Source: Vibrio lentus
GTDB lineage: Bacteria > Pseudomonadota > Gammaproteobacteria > Enterobacterales > Vibrionaceae
Direction: 5' to 3'
Length of the DNA: 64,000 bases
Assembly: GCF_030409755.1 (NCBI RefSeq)
Contig: NZ_JAUFQE010000002.1
Coordinates: 1,860,001 to 1,924,000, forward strand
Numbering within the stretch: the first letter of the stretch is position 1; each line of letters opens with the position of its first letter. Made by a program: the position numbers and the translations under genes. This document shows, in pieces, positions 8,268 to 17,497 of this stretch. The notes beneath the pieces were generated by a model that was given only the letters and a program-made list of their open reading frames with translations, was not told where the DNA came from and made no database searches.

Positions 8268-9740
8268 ATGCTGTGGCTGTATCTGCATTTCTCATCCCTA
8301 CAATTGGACACCTTATTTAACTCTAATGAATTGGGTTCGAACGAAGAATCACACAATCAGCCTCTTATCATCGTCGATGAGAAAGATCATCGTGTGCTGC
8401 AAGCTAACCAAGCCGCGTTGCAATCGGGTATCACACTCGGCATGGGGCTAGGGTCTGCGGCCGCGCTTTGCCATAACTTACACGTCCACCCTTACAGCAT
8501 TGAGCTAGAAAAAAGTAAGCTGAAAGAGATTGCTCAATGGGCCTATCTGGTCACTTCTGATATGGCGTTGTTGCCACCCAATGGTTTGTTGATTAAAGCC
8601 TCTAACATGCTGTCGCTTTACGATGGGCTAGATAACTACTGGCATGAACTCAAAAGCCATTTAGAAACGCTCAATATCCAGTTCAGCTTTGCTACAGGTT
8701 ATTCGCCGCTTTCTGCAATCCTTTTAGGCAAACAATCCATCAACCAAGCGACGAACAATGTTCAACAGATGAAGGCTTGGGTTAACCAACAAGCTCTGAG
8801 TTCAAGCGAGCTAGCAACTAAGCAAGTTGAGCGCCTGAATCGTGTTGGTATCAATGTCGTAGAAGACCTATTAAAGCTGCCTTTGCAAGATGTCGCGCGC
8901 CGCTTTGATATCGACTTGGTGAACTATGTGGGTCGTCTTAATGGGCAGTTCAAGCACCCGATTGATTTCTATCACCCACCAGAGAGTTTCCAACAATATT
9001 TGGAGCTGTTGTTTGATATTGAAAACATCCTATTCATCGAAAAGCCTTTACTGAAATTGCTGAATCAGCTCGAATGCTTTTTGAGGTTACGTGACCGAGT
9101 GGCTTTCGAGTTAACGCTGACTCTGCATCTTAGGGATAAAGACGACCATCATGTCTCTTTTTATTCAGCACAGGGTGATTATCTTGCTGTCAAATGGGCG
9201 AACCTAACGCATCTAACCTTAGAGTCACTGAAGATAACAGCACCCGTACAGGGGCTGACTCTCTCTTTGATTCGTCATGGAGAACCGCAAGTCGCCTACT
9301 ATGATCTTTTTGATGGTAATACCGGAACGCTTGCTTCGTTAGATTTGCTCTCGCTGCTTCAAGCAAAGCTTGGGCAAGCTTGTATTCGAACACCGAAAAT
9401 ACAGCATGACCCAAGACCAGAGAAGGCCAACCAATATTCACTACCGACACTGGGAAATACGGTAAAAAAGGGACAAATTTCCCAAGAGGCCACGCAACAA
9501 ACTGCGACAACTCCCAGCATCAACCAACAGCGACTCAGACCGAGTATTCTACTTCCCGTCCCCGAAGCCTTAACCGAGAGTGTCACTTTATCTCAAGGCC
9601 CTGAACGCATTGTTTCTGGATGGTGGGATGGCGAGAAAATCATTCGTGACTACTTTATTGCTCACAGTGAAAACGGCCGCTGGCTATGGGTATTCAGAAC
9701 ACCCGATAAACAATGGTTTTTGCACGGCTTATTTAGCTAG
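8268..9740 (+). CDS. imuB: ImuB, Y-family polymerase-like mutasome scaffold
   Basis: This 490-aa protein has the layout of a DinB/UmuC Y-family polymerase but has lost the active site. The first catalytic segment, normally hydrophobic-D-hydrophobic-D, reads WLYLHFSSLQLD, and the usual SIDE motif reads SLYDGLDN near residue 120. The helix-hairpin-helix segment (RLNRVGINVVEDLLKLPLQDVARRF, near 185-210) and little-finger region remain, followed by a Gln/Thr-rich linker and a C-terminal domain ending in WVFRTPDKQWFLHGLFS. ImuB is known as the beta-clamp-binding hub linking ImuA and DnaE2. The open frame overlapping its start is a shadow. Confidence 0.92.
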   Translation: MLWLYLHFSSLQLDTLFNSNELGSNEESHNQPLIIVDEKDHRVLQANQAALQSGITLGMGLGSAAALCHNLHVHPYSIELEKSKLKEIAQWAYLVTSDMALLPPNGLLIKASNMLSLYDGLDNYWHELKSHLETLNIQFSFATGYSPLSAILLGKQSINQATNNVQQMKAWVNQQALSSSELATKQVERLNRVGINVVEDLLKLPLQDVARRFDIDLVNYVGRLNGQFKHPIDFYHPPESFQQYLELLFDIENILFIEKPLLKLLNQLECFLRLRDRVAFELTLTLHLRDKDDHHVSFYSAQGDYLAVKWANLTHLTLESLKITAPVQGLTLSLIRHGEPQVAYYDLFDGNTGTLASLDLLSLLQAKLGQACIRTPKIQHDPRPEKANQYSLPTLGNTVKKGQISQEATQQTATTPSINQQRLRPSILLPVPEALTESVTLSQGPERIVSGWWDGEKIIRDYFIAHSENGRWLWVFRTPDKQWFLHGLFS

Positions 9741-9751
9741 TCTGTAAGAAA

Positions 9752-9795
9752 GTCAGTAAGACAATTTAGTCGCTCACTCCGTACGACTTACTGAC
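9752..9795 (+). other. Inverted repeat in the imuB-dnaE2 gap
   Basis: A 9-bp perfect inverted repeat (9752-9760 with 9787-9795), extendable to 10 of 11, encloses a 26-nt loop in the 112-bp space between imuB and dnaE2. No T-run follows, so termination is unlikely. It may form an mRNA structure that affects dnaE2 expression. Confidence 0.45.
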
Positions 9796-9852
9796 GATTT
9801 CAACGTCCCTTTTCAATCATGTTCACTCGCAATGGTTAAGTGAGATTACGTT

Positions 9853-12800
9853 ATGTCTCAGCAATACTCAGAGCTCTTCTGCCAAAGTAATTACTCCTTT
9901 CTAGAGGGAGCTTCGCATGCGGAAGAGCTTGTTTTACAGGCCGACTTTTTACGCTACAAAGCACTCGCTGTTACAGACGAGTGCTCGGTGGCGGGCATCG
10001 TTAAGGTTCACTCTGCGATCAAGCAACATAAACTGTCGCTCAAGCAAATTGTCGGGAGCATGTTTTGGTTAAATGAAGAGTGCCAAGTTGTCTTGTTATG
10101 TCCGAATAGAAAAGCCTACGCCGAGCTGTGTCGTATTATTACCAATGCGAGACGTCGTAGCAGCAAAGGACATTATCAGCTCTCTGAGTGGGATATCATG
10201 TCGGCTAAACACTGCTTCATTCTTTGGCTTCCTCAACAGAAAAATGAAGACGCACATTGGGGGCAATGGCTTTCTCAACACCACTCCGGTCGATTATGGA
10301 TTGGCTTACAACGACACCTAAAACAAACCGACCAGCAGTACACGGATTACTGTGTTGAGCTGTCACAACATCACCAACTGCCGATTACTGCCTGTGGTGG
10401 CGTGCTGATGCACAACGCTAATCGCTTACCCTTGCAGCATTCACTCACTGCGATCAAGTGCCAACGTCCGATTACTGAAGTGGGTAGTCACTTACTCGCC
10501 AATGCCGAGCGCTGTTTACGCAGCATCAATAAGATCTCTCATATATTCAAAGCTGAGTGGCTAGAAGAGAGCAACCGAATCTCTGAGCTGTGCGAATTTG
10601 ATTTAGACAGCTTGCGCTACGAATACCCGAGCGAGCTGATACCTCAAGGTGAGACACCCATGAGTTATCTACGCATGTTAGTCGAGAAAGGAAAACGAGC
10701 TCGCTTCCCGCAAGGCGTGCCTAACGACATTCAACAAATCATAGAGAAAGAACTGGGGCTGATTGACGAGCTTGACTACCCTTTCTTTTTTCTCACGATC
10801 CACGACATCGTCATGTTTGCCAAAAGCCAAGGGATTCTTTACCAAGGTCGAGGTTCAGCGGCCAATTCCGTGATCTGTTACTGCTTAGAAATCACCTCTG
10901 TCGACCCAAGACAAATCTCAGTGCTATTTGAACGCTTCATCAGTAAAGAACGTGATGAGCCGCCGGATATTGATGTCGATTTTGAGCATGAGCGCCGTGA
11001 AGAAGTCATCCAATACATCTACAAAAAATACGGTAGAGAACGCGCAGCACTTGCCGCCACTGTCATTTCATATCGCTTTAAAAGCGCGGTCAGAGATGTC
11101 GGCAAAGCATTAGGGCTACAGGAAACCCAGCTTGATTACTTTATTAAGAACACCAATCGCAGAGACAAAAGCTTAGGTTGGCAAGCACAATTAACTCAAT
11201 TAGGACTACAACCTGATTCGTTGAAGGGGCAACAGTTTATCCATTTGGTTAATGAAATCATTGGCTTTCCACGTCACCTGTCTCAGCATGTTGGTGGCTT
11301 TGTGATCTCTTCTGGGCCTTTGTATGAATTGGTTCCCGTTGAGAATGCGGCAATGCACGATCGAACCATTATTCAATGGGATAAGGATGATCTAGAAACC
11401 TTAGGCTTGCTGAAAGTCGATGTGCTCGCGCTTGGTATGCTTTCTGCGATTCGTAAATGTTTTGACCTTATCAAACACTTCCATGGACGCTCTCTCTCTA
11501 TCGCTGAGATCACTCGTCTTAAGGACGATCCTCAGGTTTACGGCATGATTCAACGGGCAGACACGGTCGGTATCTTCCAAATTGAGTCACGAGCGCAAAT
11601 GAGCATGCTACCAAGGCTTAAACCGAGGACTTATTACGACTTGGTGATTCAAATCGCTATCGTACGTCCAGGGCCTATTCAAGGCGATATGGTTCATCCG
11701 TTTCTAAAACGTCGAGACGGTATTGAGCCAATCAGTTATCCGTCTAAAGACGTGGAATCGGTACTGTCGCGCACCTTGGGTGTACCTATCTTTCAAGAGC
11801 AAGTGATTAAACTCGCGATGGTCGCTGCAGGGTTCACAGGTGGTGAAGCGGATCAGCTCAGACGCGCGATGGCCGCTTGGAAAAAAAATGGCAACGTCTT
11901 TAAGTTTAAAAACAAGCTTATCGAGGGCATGCAAAAGCGTGGCTATGAGACAGAATTTGCCGAACAGATCTTTAAACAGATATGCGGCTTTGGCGAGTAC
12001 GGCTTTCCTGAAAGCCACTCGGCTTCATTTGCAGTATTAGCGTATTGCTCAGCTTGGTTGAAATGTTACTACCCAGAATGTTTCTACGCATCTTTACTGA
12101 ATAGTCAGCCTATGGGTTTTTATAGCCCCTCACAGTTGGTACAAGACGCACAACGGCACAATGTGGCGGTTCTTCCGGTATGTGTGAACGCCTCACAAGA
12201 CAACCACACTGTCGTCGCTCATCAAAATGGTTTGGCTATTCGCTTAGGGCTACGACAAATCAAAGGCCTAAGCGAGCATGGTATTCAAAGCGTGCTCGCC
12301 AATCGCCCACATTTAGGGTATCGCCATCCTAGTCAGGTAAAACAACTATCGATCAATAAAAAAGACATCGAGCTGCTCGCCTCGGCTAATGCGCTGCACA
12401 ATGTTTCAGGTGATCGTTTCCAAACTCGTTGGGCACTCATGGACTCCGCTTCTGACCTACCTCTATTTCGTCAGGCTTATGACAAGATAGAACACGCCTT
12501 GCATAAGCCAAATGAGATGCAGGATCTATTGGAGGATTTCACCAGCGTTGGCGTATCGTTAAACAAGCACCCTATCACCTTGCTAGAAGAATCGAACCGA
12601 CTTGGTCGATTCACCCATATGAAAGACTTAAAACAACAAAGACACAAATCCATGGTCACGGTTGTTGGATTGGTCACTGGCAAGCAATCACCCGGTACCG
12701 CAGCCGGTGTCACCTTTGTCACATTAGAAGATAACACAGGCAATATTAACGTTGTGGTATGGGGAGCCACTGCACGCGCACAGCAGCAAGCTTATCTGAC

Positions 12801-12930
12801 AGCGAAGGCTTTAAAGGTTCAAGGAGTCTTAGAGAAGGAAGGCGAAGTCGTGCATGTGATTGCGGGGAAACTTATCGATATAACTGATGAAATTGTTGGC
12901 TTGAACACCAAATCTCGAGATTTTCATTAG
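9853..12930 (+). CDS. dnaE2: Error-prone DNA polymerase DnaE2 (ImuC)
   Basis: This 1025-aa C-family polymerase is the catalytic member of the SOS mutagenesis complex with ImuA and ImuB, and copies past damaged bases. It has an N-terminal PHP domain (FCQSNYSFLEGASHAEELV), the polymerase palm with the acidic motif PPDIDVDFEHERR near residue 370, fingers with GFPESHSASFAVLAY near 720, and a C-terminal OB fold (VTVVGLVTGKQSP near 933). It is shorter than replicative DnaE (about 1160 aa), as expected for DnaE2. The start has only a weak ribosome-binding site. It ends before a GC-rich hairpin. Confidence 0.95.
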   Translation: MSQQYSELFCQSNYSFLEGASHAEELVLQADFLRYKALAVTDECSVAGIVKVHSAIKQHKLSLKQIVGSMFWLNEECQVVLLCPNRKAYAELCRIITNARRRSSKGHYQLSEWDIMSAKHCFILWLPQQKNEDAHWGQWLSQHHSGRLWIGLQRHLKQTDQQYTDYCVELSQHHQLPITACGGVLMHNANRLPLQHSLTAIKCQRPITEVGSHLLANAERCLRSINKISHIFKAEWLEESNRISELCEFDLDSLRYEYPSELIPQGETPMSYLRMLVEKGKRARFPQGVPNDIQQIIEKELGLIDELDYPFFFLTIHDIVMFAKSQGILYQGRGSAANSVICYCLEITSVDPRQISVLFERFISKERDEPPDIDVDFEHERREEVIQYIYKKYGRERAALAATVISYRFKSAVRDVGKALGLQETQLDYFIKNTNRRDKSLGWQAQLTQLGLQPDSLKGQQFIHLVNEIIGFPRHLSQHVGGFVISSGPLYELVPVENAAMHDRTIIQWDKDDLETLGLLKVDVLALGMLSAIRKCFDLIKHFHGRSLSIAEITRLKDDPQVYGMIQRADTVGIFQIESRAQMSMLPRLKPRTYYDLVIQIAIVRPGPIQGDMVHPFLKRRDGIEPISYPSKDVESVLSRTLGVPIFQEQVIKLAMVAAGFTGGEADQLRRAMAAWKKNGNVFKFKNKLIEGMQKRGYETEFAEQIFKQICGFGEYGFPESHSASFAVLAYCSAWLKCYYPECFYASLLNSQPMGFYSPSQLVQDAQRHNVAVLPVCVNASQDNHTVVAHQNGLAIRLGLRQIKGLSEHGIQSVLANRPHLGYRHPSQVKQLSINKKDIELLASANALHNVSGDRFQTRWALMDSASDLPLFRQAYDKIEHALHKPNEMQDLLEDFTSVGVSLNKHPITLLEESNRLGRFTHMKDLKQQRHKSMVTVVGLVTGKQSPGTAAGVTFVTLEDNTGNINVVVWGATARAQQQAYLTAKALKVQGVLEKEGEVVHVIAGKLIDITDEIVGLNTKSRDFH

Positions 12931-13240
12931 CGATTCAAATAACCCTTTCATAAACGCCAGAAAAGGAAAAGGGAGGCATCAGCCTCCCTTCAATTCAAAT
13001 CGTTGAGTTATGACTCAACTTCAGCTTCCGTACGTCTTTTCTTAAATTCCCTATATAGTAATAAGCTCAAAGTCATTACGACTTTTGAAGTCAACCATAT
13101 CATTAAGAGGAACTACCTTAGATTGTGAGTGAAAAGTTACGCTAGTAGTTGAGCATATTTTGTTAAGAAAAATATGCTCCGTCAATATTAGCAAACGTTT
13201 TCCATAAGGTCACTCAAAACAAACCGTACAGCTGCATTAA
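12931..13240. other. Convergent intergenic region with three hairpins
   Basis: There is no gene between dnaE2 and cheV. The region holds the dnaE2 terminator-like hairpin (12969-12990), a 7-bp hairpin (13002-13019) and a perfect 11-bp inverted repeat (13151-13161 with 13169-13179, 7-nt loop) whose role is unexplained. Confidence 0.6.
12969..12990 (+). terminator. Probable dnaE2 terminator
   Basis: A 9-bp stem (12969-12977 with 12982-12990) has an ATCA loop and a GC-rich core. The T-run after it is weak, so efficiency is uncertain. Confidence 0.6.
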
Positions 13241-14182
13241 TTATAAAATCTGGCGCATTCGCTCTTGAGTCACTTCAACCAAGAGATCCGGTTGGAATTT
13301 AGAAATAAAGCGGTTACACCCTACTTTCTCAACCATGGCTTCATTAAAACTTCCACTTAATGAGGTATTTAGCGTGATAAACAAGTCATGCATTCTAGGG
13401 TCAGTACGCACTTCATGAGTCAGTTTATAACCGTCCATTTCAGGCATTTCGGCATCGGTGATCATCAGCAGTATTTCTTGATTGATGTCTTTGCCTTCGT
13501 CACACCACCCCTTCAGCAGATTAAGCGCTTGTAGGCCATCGCAACATTCAATAATGTTCAAACCCAGTTGCGATAAGGTGCCTTTGATCTGATTGCGCGC
13601 GGTTGAAGAGTCATCAACGATAAGCACACTACGCCCAACCATTTCATTAGCAAGCTGCTCATCTAAAACACCGTCAGAAATCGAAACGTCATAATCGATG
13701 ATTTCAGCGAGTACCTTTTCAACATCAATGATCTCAACGATCTTATGTTGCTCTTCTTCTTGAATGTGCGTGATAGCAGTTAAGTAGTTTGCACGACCCG
13801 TTGTCTTTGGCGGCGGCTGAATTTCAGTCCACGTCGTATTCACGATATTACGCACTTGTCCAACCAAGAAGCCTTGTACGGTTCGGTTGTATTCGGTGAT
13901 GATTAAGTTATTTTCTTGAGTCTCATCACGAGATGGCGGGAAGCCAATCGCACTACGTAAATCAATAACAGGCACCGATTCACCACGCAAAGAAGCCACG
14001 CCCGTAATATGATGGTGGGAGCCCGGTAAGCGGGTTAACACTGGCACTTTTAGGACTTCTTTCACTTTAAATACGTTAATCGCAAATAGTTGACGACTAT
14101 TTAAGCTGAATAACAAGAGTTCCAGACGGTTTTCACCGACTAGTTTGGTTCTCTGATCAACCGAATTTAAAACGCCAGACAT
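13241..14182 (-). CDS. cheV: Chemotaxis protein CheV
   Basis: This is a CheV coupling protein of about 313 aa that links chemoreceptors to the CheA kinase. It has an N-terminal CheW-like domain (LLLFSLNSRQLFAINVFKVKEV to about residue 165) fused to a C-terminal receiver domain. The receiver has the acidic pair in SVLIVDDSSTARNQI, the predicted phospho-acceptor Asp in MITDAEMPEMDGY and the late Lys in RFISKF. I set the start at the ATG at 14182 (MSGVLNSVDQRTKLVG) because TAAGG lies 6 nt upstream. It stands alone, away from the main flagellar and chemotaxis clusters. Adaptation is the usual role of its receiver. Confidence 0.94.
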   Translation of the reverse strand: MSGVLNSVDQRTKLVGENRLELLLFSLNSRQLFAINVFKVKEVLKVPVLTRLPGSHHHITGVASLRGESVPVIDLRSAIGFPPSRDETQENNLIITEYNRTVQGFLVGQVRNIVNTTWTEIQPPPKTTGRANYLTAITHIQEEEQHKIVEIIDVEKVLAEIIDYDVSISDGVLDEQLANEMVGRSVLIVDDSSTARNQIKGTLSQLGLNIIECCDGLQALNLLKGWCDEGKDINQEILLMITDAEMPEMDGYKLTHEVRTDPRMHDLFITLNTSLSGSFNEAMVEKVGCNRFISKFQPDLLVEVTQERMRQIL

Positions 14183-14350
14183 ACAACACCTTAGTGACAA
14201 ATAATAACTGAGGCTACAATAGCCTACTTCAATAGGTTAAAGCAAAGCGCCATTGCACAGAATGCTTAAACTAAGTACAACAAATAACGTTATACATAGT
14301 TTAAGGAGATGATAAGAGTTAGGTAAGGCTATAGGAAGAGTAAAGAGGGA

Positions 14351-15568
14351 TTAACCTTCAATGACTTTCATCAATAATTGACCATCGTATAAAGCTTGTT
14401 TAACAAGCGCAGCGCCCGGCATGGTTGCTTGTTTATAGAAGCGAGATTCCACCAGCTCTAAATCTTGATGGTAAACCGATAAACTCTGCTCTTCGATACA
14501 CTTTTGAATCGCAGGATACAACACGCTTTTAGCCTGATTAATAACACCACCCACCAAGATCTTCTCAGGGTTGAATAGGTTAATCACAATCGCAATCGCA
14601 GAGCCTAGGTAACGGCCTAATTGTTCAATCACTTCTACCGCTAGTGGATCACCCGCCGCTGCGGCAGCACAGATTTGTTCAATCGTGACATCTTCAAACA
14701 CAGTAAGTGTTGATTCTTCACCATTGGCTAATCGCTCTTTGACTTGCTCACGGATCGCCTGCGAGCTCGCCACCGTTTCTAAACAGCCTCGGTTACCACA
14801 ATGACAAAGCTTGCCCTCTTTCTCGATCTGAATATGACCCAATTCACCGATGTTACCGTGACGACCTTGTAGAACTCGGCCATCTAGGATAATCCCAGCA
14901 CCGACACCATGGTGAATCGAGATAAGAACTGAATTATCGTTATCTTGTGAGTGACCAAACAGCTTCTCAGCTAATGCCCAAGCTCGAGTATCATTGGCAA
15001 TAAAGACCGGTAGACCTGTTTCTTTGTAGATCTCGGGGCCCAACGCTAAATTTTTAACGTTGTAGTGCGGCATCTGCAGCACAATACCTTGCTCAGAATT
15101 CACGAGGCCCGGCAGAGTAACGGCAATACTGGTTACCCTATCGAGCTGTTCCGCATAGGTTTGGAAAAACTCATCAATTTCATGAAGAAGACGAGCAAGC
15201 ACATCCTCTTGGTCACGTTCGTGAATATCAATTTTAGTATCGATAAGTACATCGCCACCCAACTCATGAAGCGCGATCGTGAGATACCCACGACCAAGAC
15301 GCATCGACAGAAACTGCCAACCTTCATTATTGGTTTGCAAACCCACAGCAGGACGTCCACGAGTCGTGGCTTCTTGAACCGTCGTCTCATGGATAAGGTG
15401 GGCTTCAATAAGTTCGCGGGTAATTTTAGTAATACTCGCCGGAGCCAACTCACTTTGCTTGGACAGTTCGATACGAGAAATAGGACCTTTAAGGTCAATT
15501 AGTTTATATACACGACCAGCATTGACCTGTTTGATATGATCAATATGGCCCGGTTGAGCCATGTACAT
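14351..15568 (-). CDS. mlc: Mlc, ROK-family glucose-responsive repressor
   Basis: This 405-aa protein aligns with E. coli Mlc end to end. An N-terminal winged helix-turn-helix (residues about 15-75, SRIELSKQSELAPASITKITREL) precedes the ROK domain. The ROK zinc motif CHCGNRGCLE is at about residues 255-264. Mlc represses ptsG and other sugar-uptake genes and is titrated to the membrane by dephosphorylated EIICB-Glc when glucose is transported. A candidate operator lies upstream of ptsG, 6 kb away. The first ATG is preferred, with GGAG 6 nt upstream. It diverges from pykA. Confidence 0.93.
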   Translation of the reverse strand: MYMAQPGHIDHIKQVNAGRVYKLIDLKGPISRIELSKQSELAPASITKITRELIEAHLIHETTVQEATTRGRPAVGLQTNNEGWQFLSMRLGRGYLTIALHELGGDVLIDTKIDIHERDQEDVLARLLHEIDEFFQTYAEQLDRVTSIAVTLPGLVNSEQGIVLQMPHYNVKNLALGPEIYKETGLPVFIANDTRAWALAEKLFGHSQDNDNSVLISIHHGVGAGIILDGRVLQGRHGNIGELGHIQIEKEGKLCHCGNRGCLETVASSQAIREQVKERLANGEESTLTVFEDVTIEQICAAAAAGDPLAVEVIEQLGRYLGSAIAIVINLFNPEKILVGGVINQAKSVLYPAIQKCIEEQSLSVYHQDLELVESRFYKQATMPGAALVKQALYDGQLLMKVIEG

Positions 15569-15888
15569 TTTACGCTCCAGAAATCATCAACGGGTTAATT
15601 TTTTTACTTTGCGAAGTAATTGTGAAGTGACTTGGTATATCGCCGTGACCAGTATCACGTATATACATGAATCTTTGTGTATCTAGTCAAATAGTTTAAG
15701 AAAAATTAACACCCACATCGATAATTTGAGACTTAATTTTCATAAAAAAACATCGTGTTTGAGTCCTAAATTCAATAAATAACAGCAAATACAGAAATAT
15801 CTTCCTAGCTCCCAATAAATTATCAATTAATGCATATACTTAATTCTGTCTTGTACAAGATTTTCTAGGTCTCACCTTCGGAGCATTC
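15569..15888. other. Divergent promoter region mlc / pykA
   Basis: These 320 bp are AT-rich and hold no gene. They must carry both promoters. The one site I can name is the CRP-like palindrome at 15644-15659; GGAG before the pykA ATG is its ribosome-binding site. Confidence 0.6.
15644..15659. promoter_or_regulatory. Candidate CRP site between mlc and pykA
   Basis: CGTGACCAGTATCACG keeps the CRP core GTGA-N6-TCAC with perfect symmetry in the arms. It is about 76 bp upstream of the mlc start codon. E. coli mlc is CRP-regulated, which fits. Inference from sequence. Confidence 0.5.
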
Positions 15889-17337
15889 ATGACATCAGAA
15901 TTAAGAAAAACAAAAATCGTCACCACTTTAGGACCATCAACAGATAAAGGTAACGTCCTTGAAGAGATCATCAAAGCTGGCGCCAATATCGTCCGTATGA
16001 ACTTCTCTCACGGCAGCAGCGATGACCATATTCAACGCGCTGAAAAAGTCCGAGCAATAGCAAAAAAGTTCGGCACTCAAATCGCAATCCTCGGCGACTT
16101 ACAAGGTCCCAAGATTCGAGTGTCTACTTTTAAAGACGGTAAAATCCAACTCGCAGTAGGCGATAAGTTCACGCTCGACAGTAGCCTAGGTTTAGGTGAA
16201 GGCAATCAACAAGCCGTAGGCCTCGATTACAAAGAATTACCAAATGATGTGTCAGCTGGCGATGTGCTGTTGCTTGATGATGGTCGCGTTCAATTAAAAA
16301 TCACCGAAGTTGAAGGCTGCCGCGTTCATACTGAAGTCACCATTGGTGGCCCGTTGTCGAATAACAAAGGCATCAATAAGAAAGGCGGTGGACTGTCTGC
16401 AGAAGCGCTCACCGACAAAGACAAACGAGACATCATCACCGCCGCTCAAATCCAAGTCGACTATTTGGCCGTGTCTTTCCCACGCAACGGCGCAGACATG
16501 CACTACGCTCGTCAGTTGGCGCGAGAAGCAGGATTAGAAGCTCACCTTGTCGCTAAAGTCGAGCGAGCGGAGACCGTTGCCACTGTGGAGAACATGGATG
16601 ACATCATAATGGCCTCAGATGTCGTCATGGTGGCTCGTGGTGACCTCGGAGTAGAAATTGGCGACCCAGAGTTAGTTGGAGTACAAAAACAGCTTATACG
16701 CCGTGCTAGAGCGCTTAATCGAACAGTGATCACCGCAACTCAAATGATGGAATCGATGATCTCCGCGCCAATGCCAACTCGTGCAGAAGTCATGGATGTG
16801 GCCAACGCCGTACTAGACGGCACCGATGCCGTGATGCTTTCAGGTGAAACCGCAGCGGGTGATTACCCCGTTGAAACAGTGAAATCAATGGCCGAAGTCT
16901 GTATCGGCGCTGAAAAGATGGCGGGCATTAACAACCAGTCTAATTACCGTATTGACCGTACCTTTGTCACGGCCGAAGAAACTGTTTCCATGGCAACCAT
17001 CTACTCTGCAAACCATATGGAAGGCATTAAAGGTGTGGTGACTCTAACCGAATCAGGCCGCACTGCTCTGATGATGTCGCGCCTAAGTGCCGATATGCCT
17101 ATTTACGCCTTATCTCGTAATGAAGGAACGCTGAACCGCTGTACTTTGTATCGAGGTGTTACCCCTATCTACTTCGAGACAGAAGCCAAAGACAGCTTTG
17201 ATATCGCACTGTCTACGCTCACTTGTTTGAAAGAGAAAGGACACCTTAAATTTGGTGACCTAGTGATCGTCACTCAAGGCGACATTATGGATGTGGCGGG
17301 CTCAACCAACTGCATGAGAATCTTGCCTGTCACTTAA
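15889..17337 (+). CDS. pykA: Pyruvate kinase II (PykA)
   Basis: This 482-aa enzyme converts phosphoenolpyruvate and ADP to pyruvate and ATP in the last step of glycolysis. It follows E. coli PykA (480 aa) rather than Pyk[15 protein letters not shown] start, [22 protein letters not shown], the active-site stretch [11 protein letters not shown] near residue 245, and [11 protein letters not shown] with the catalytic-site Thr. The C-terminal domain ends in [18 protein letters not shown]. The ATG has GGAG 7 nt upstream. It lies divergent from mlc, which places glycolytic exit next to the glucose regulator. Confidence 0.95.
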   Translation: MTSELRKTKIVTTLGPSTDKGNVLEEIIKAGANIVRMNFSHGSSDDHIQRAEKVRAIAKKFGTQIAILGDLQGPKIRVSTFKDGKIQLAVGDKFTLDSSLGLGEGNQQAVGLDYKELPNDVSAGDVLLLDDGRVQLKITEVEGCRVHTEVTIGGPLSNNKGINKKGGGLSAEALTDKDKRDIITAAQIQVDYLAVSFPRNGADMHYARQLAREAGLEAHLVAKVERAETVATVENMDDIIMASDVVMVARGDLGVEIGDPELVGVQKQLIRRARALNRTVITATQMMESMISAPMPTRAEVMDVANAVLDGTDAVMLSGETAAGDYPVETVKSMAEVCIGAEKMAGINNQSNYRIDRTFVTAEETVSMATIYSANHMEGIKGVVTLTESGRTALMMSRLSADMPIYALSRNEGTLNRCTLYRGVTPIYFETEAKDSFDIALSTLTCLKEKGHLKFGDLVIVTQGDIMDVAGSTNCMRILPVT

Positions 17338-17390
17338 TCAGTTAGTGTTTGATTAGGTCAGTTCGTTGATGAGCGACCCTGCCAAGATCA

Positions 17391-17427
17391 AAAAAGGGTT
17401 ATTGAACTAAGTTCAGTAACCCTTTTT
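17391..17427. terminator. pykA / patatin gene bidirectional terminator
   Basis: A 17-bp stem with one mismatch (17391-17407 with 17411-17427) has A5 on one side and T5 on the other, between convergent genes. Confidence 0.9.
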
Positions 17428-17497
17428 CACTTCAGAATCTTATTAGCCCATTGCGTACTAACTTTCAAATTCGAGTATGACTTATCAATTTCGAATA

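Noticed and set aside
8331..8341. GGTTCGA stretch like a tRNA T-loop
   Set aside because: It lies inside imuB and has no acceptor or anticodon arms around it.
8194..8451. 85-aa frame across the imuA-imuB junction
   Set aside because: It overlaps both genes out of frame, and both flanking frames are clear homologues.
9741..9755. Second LexA-like box after imuB
   Set aside because: The CTG and CAG arms are 9 rather than 10 bases apart and the inner bases do not match, so LexA would not be expected to bind.
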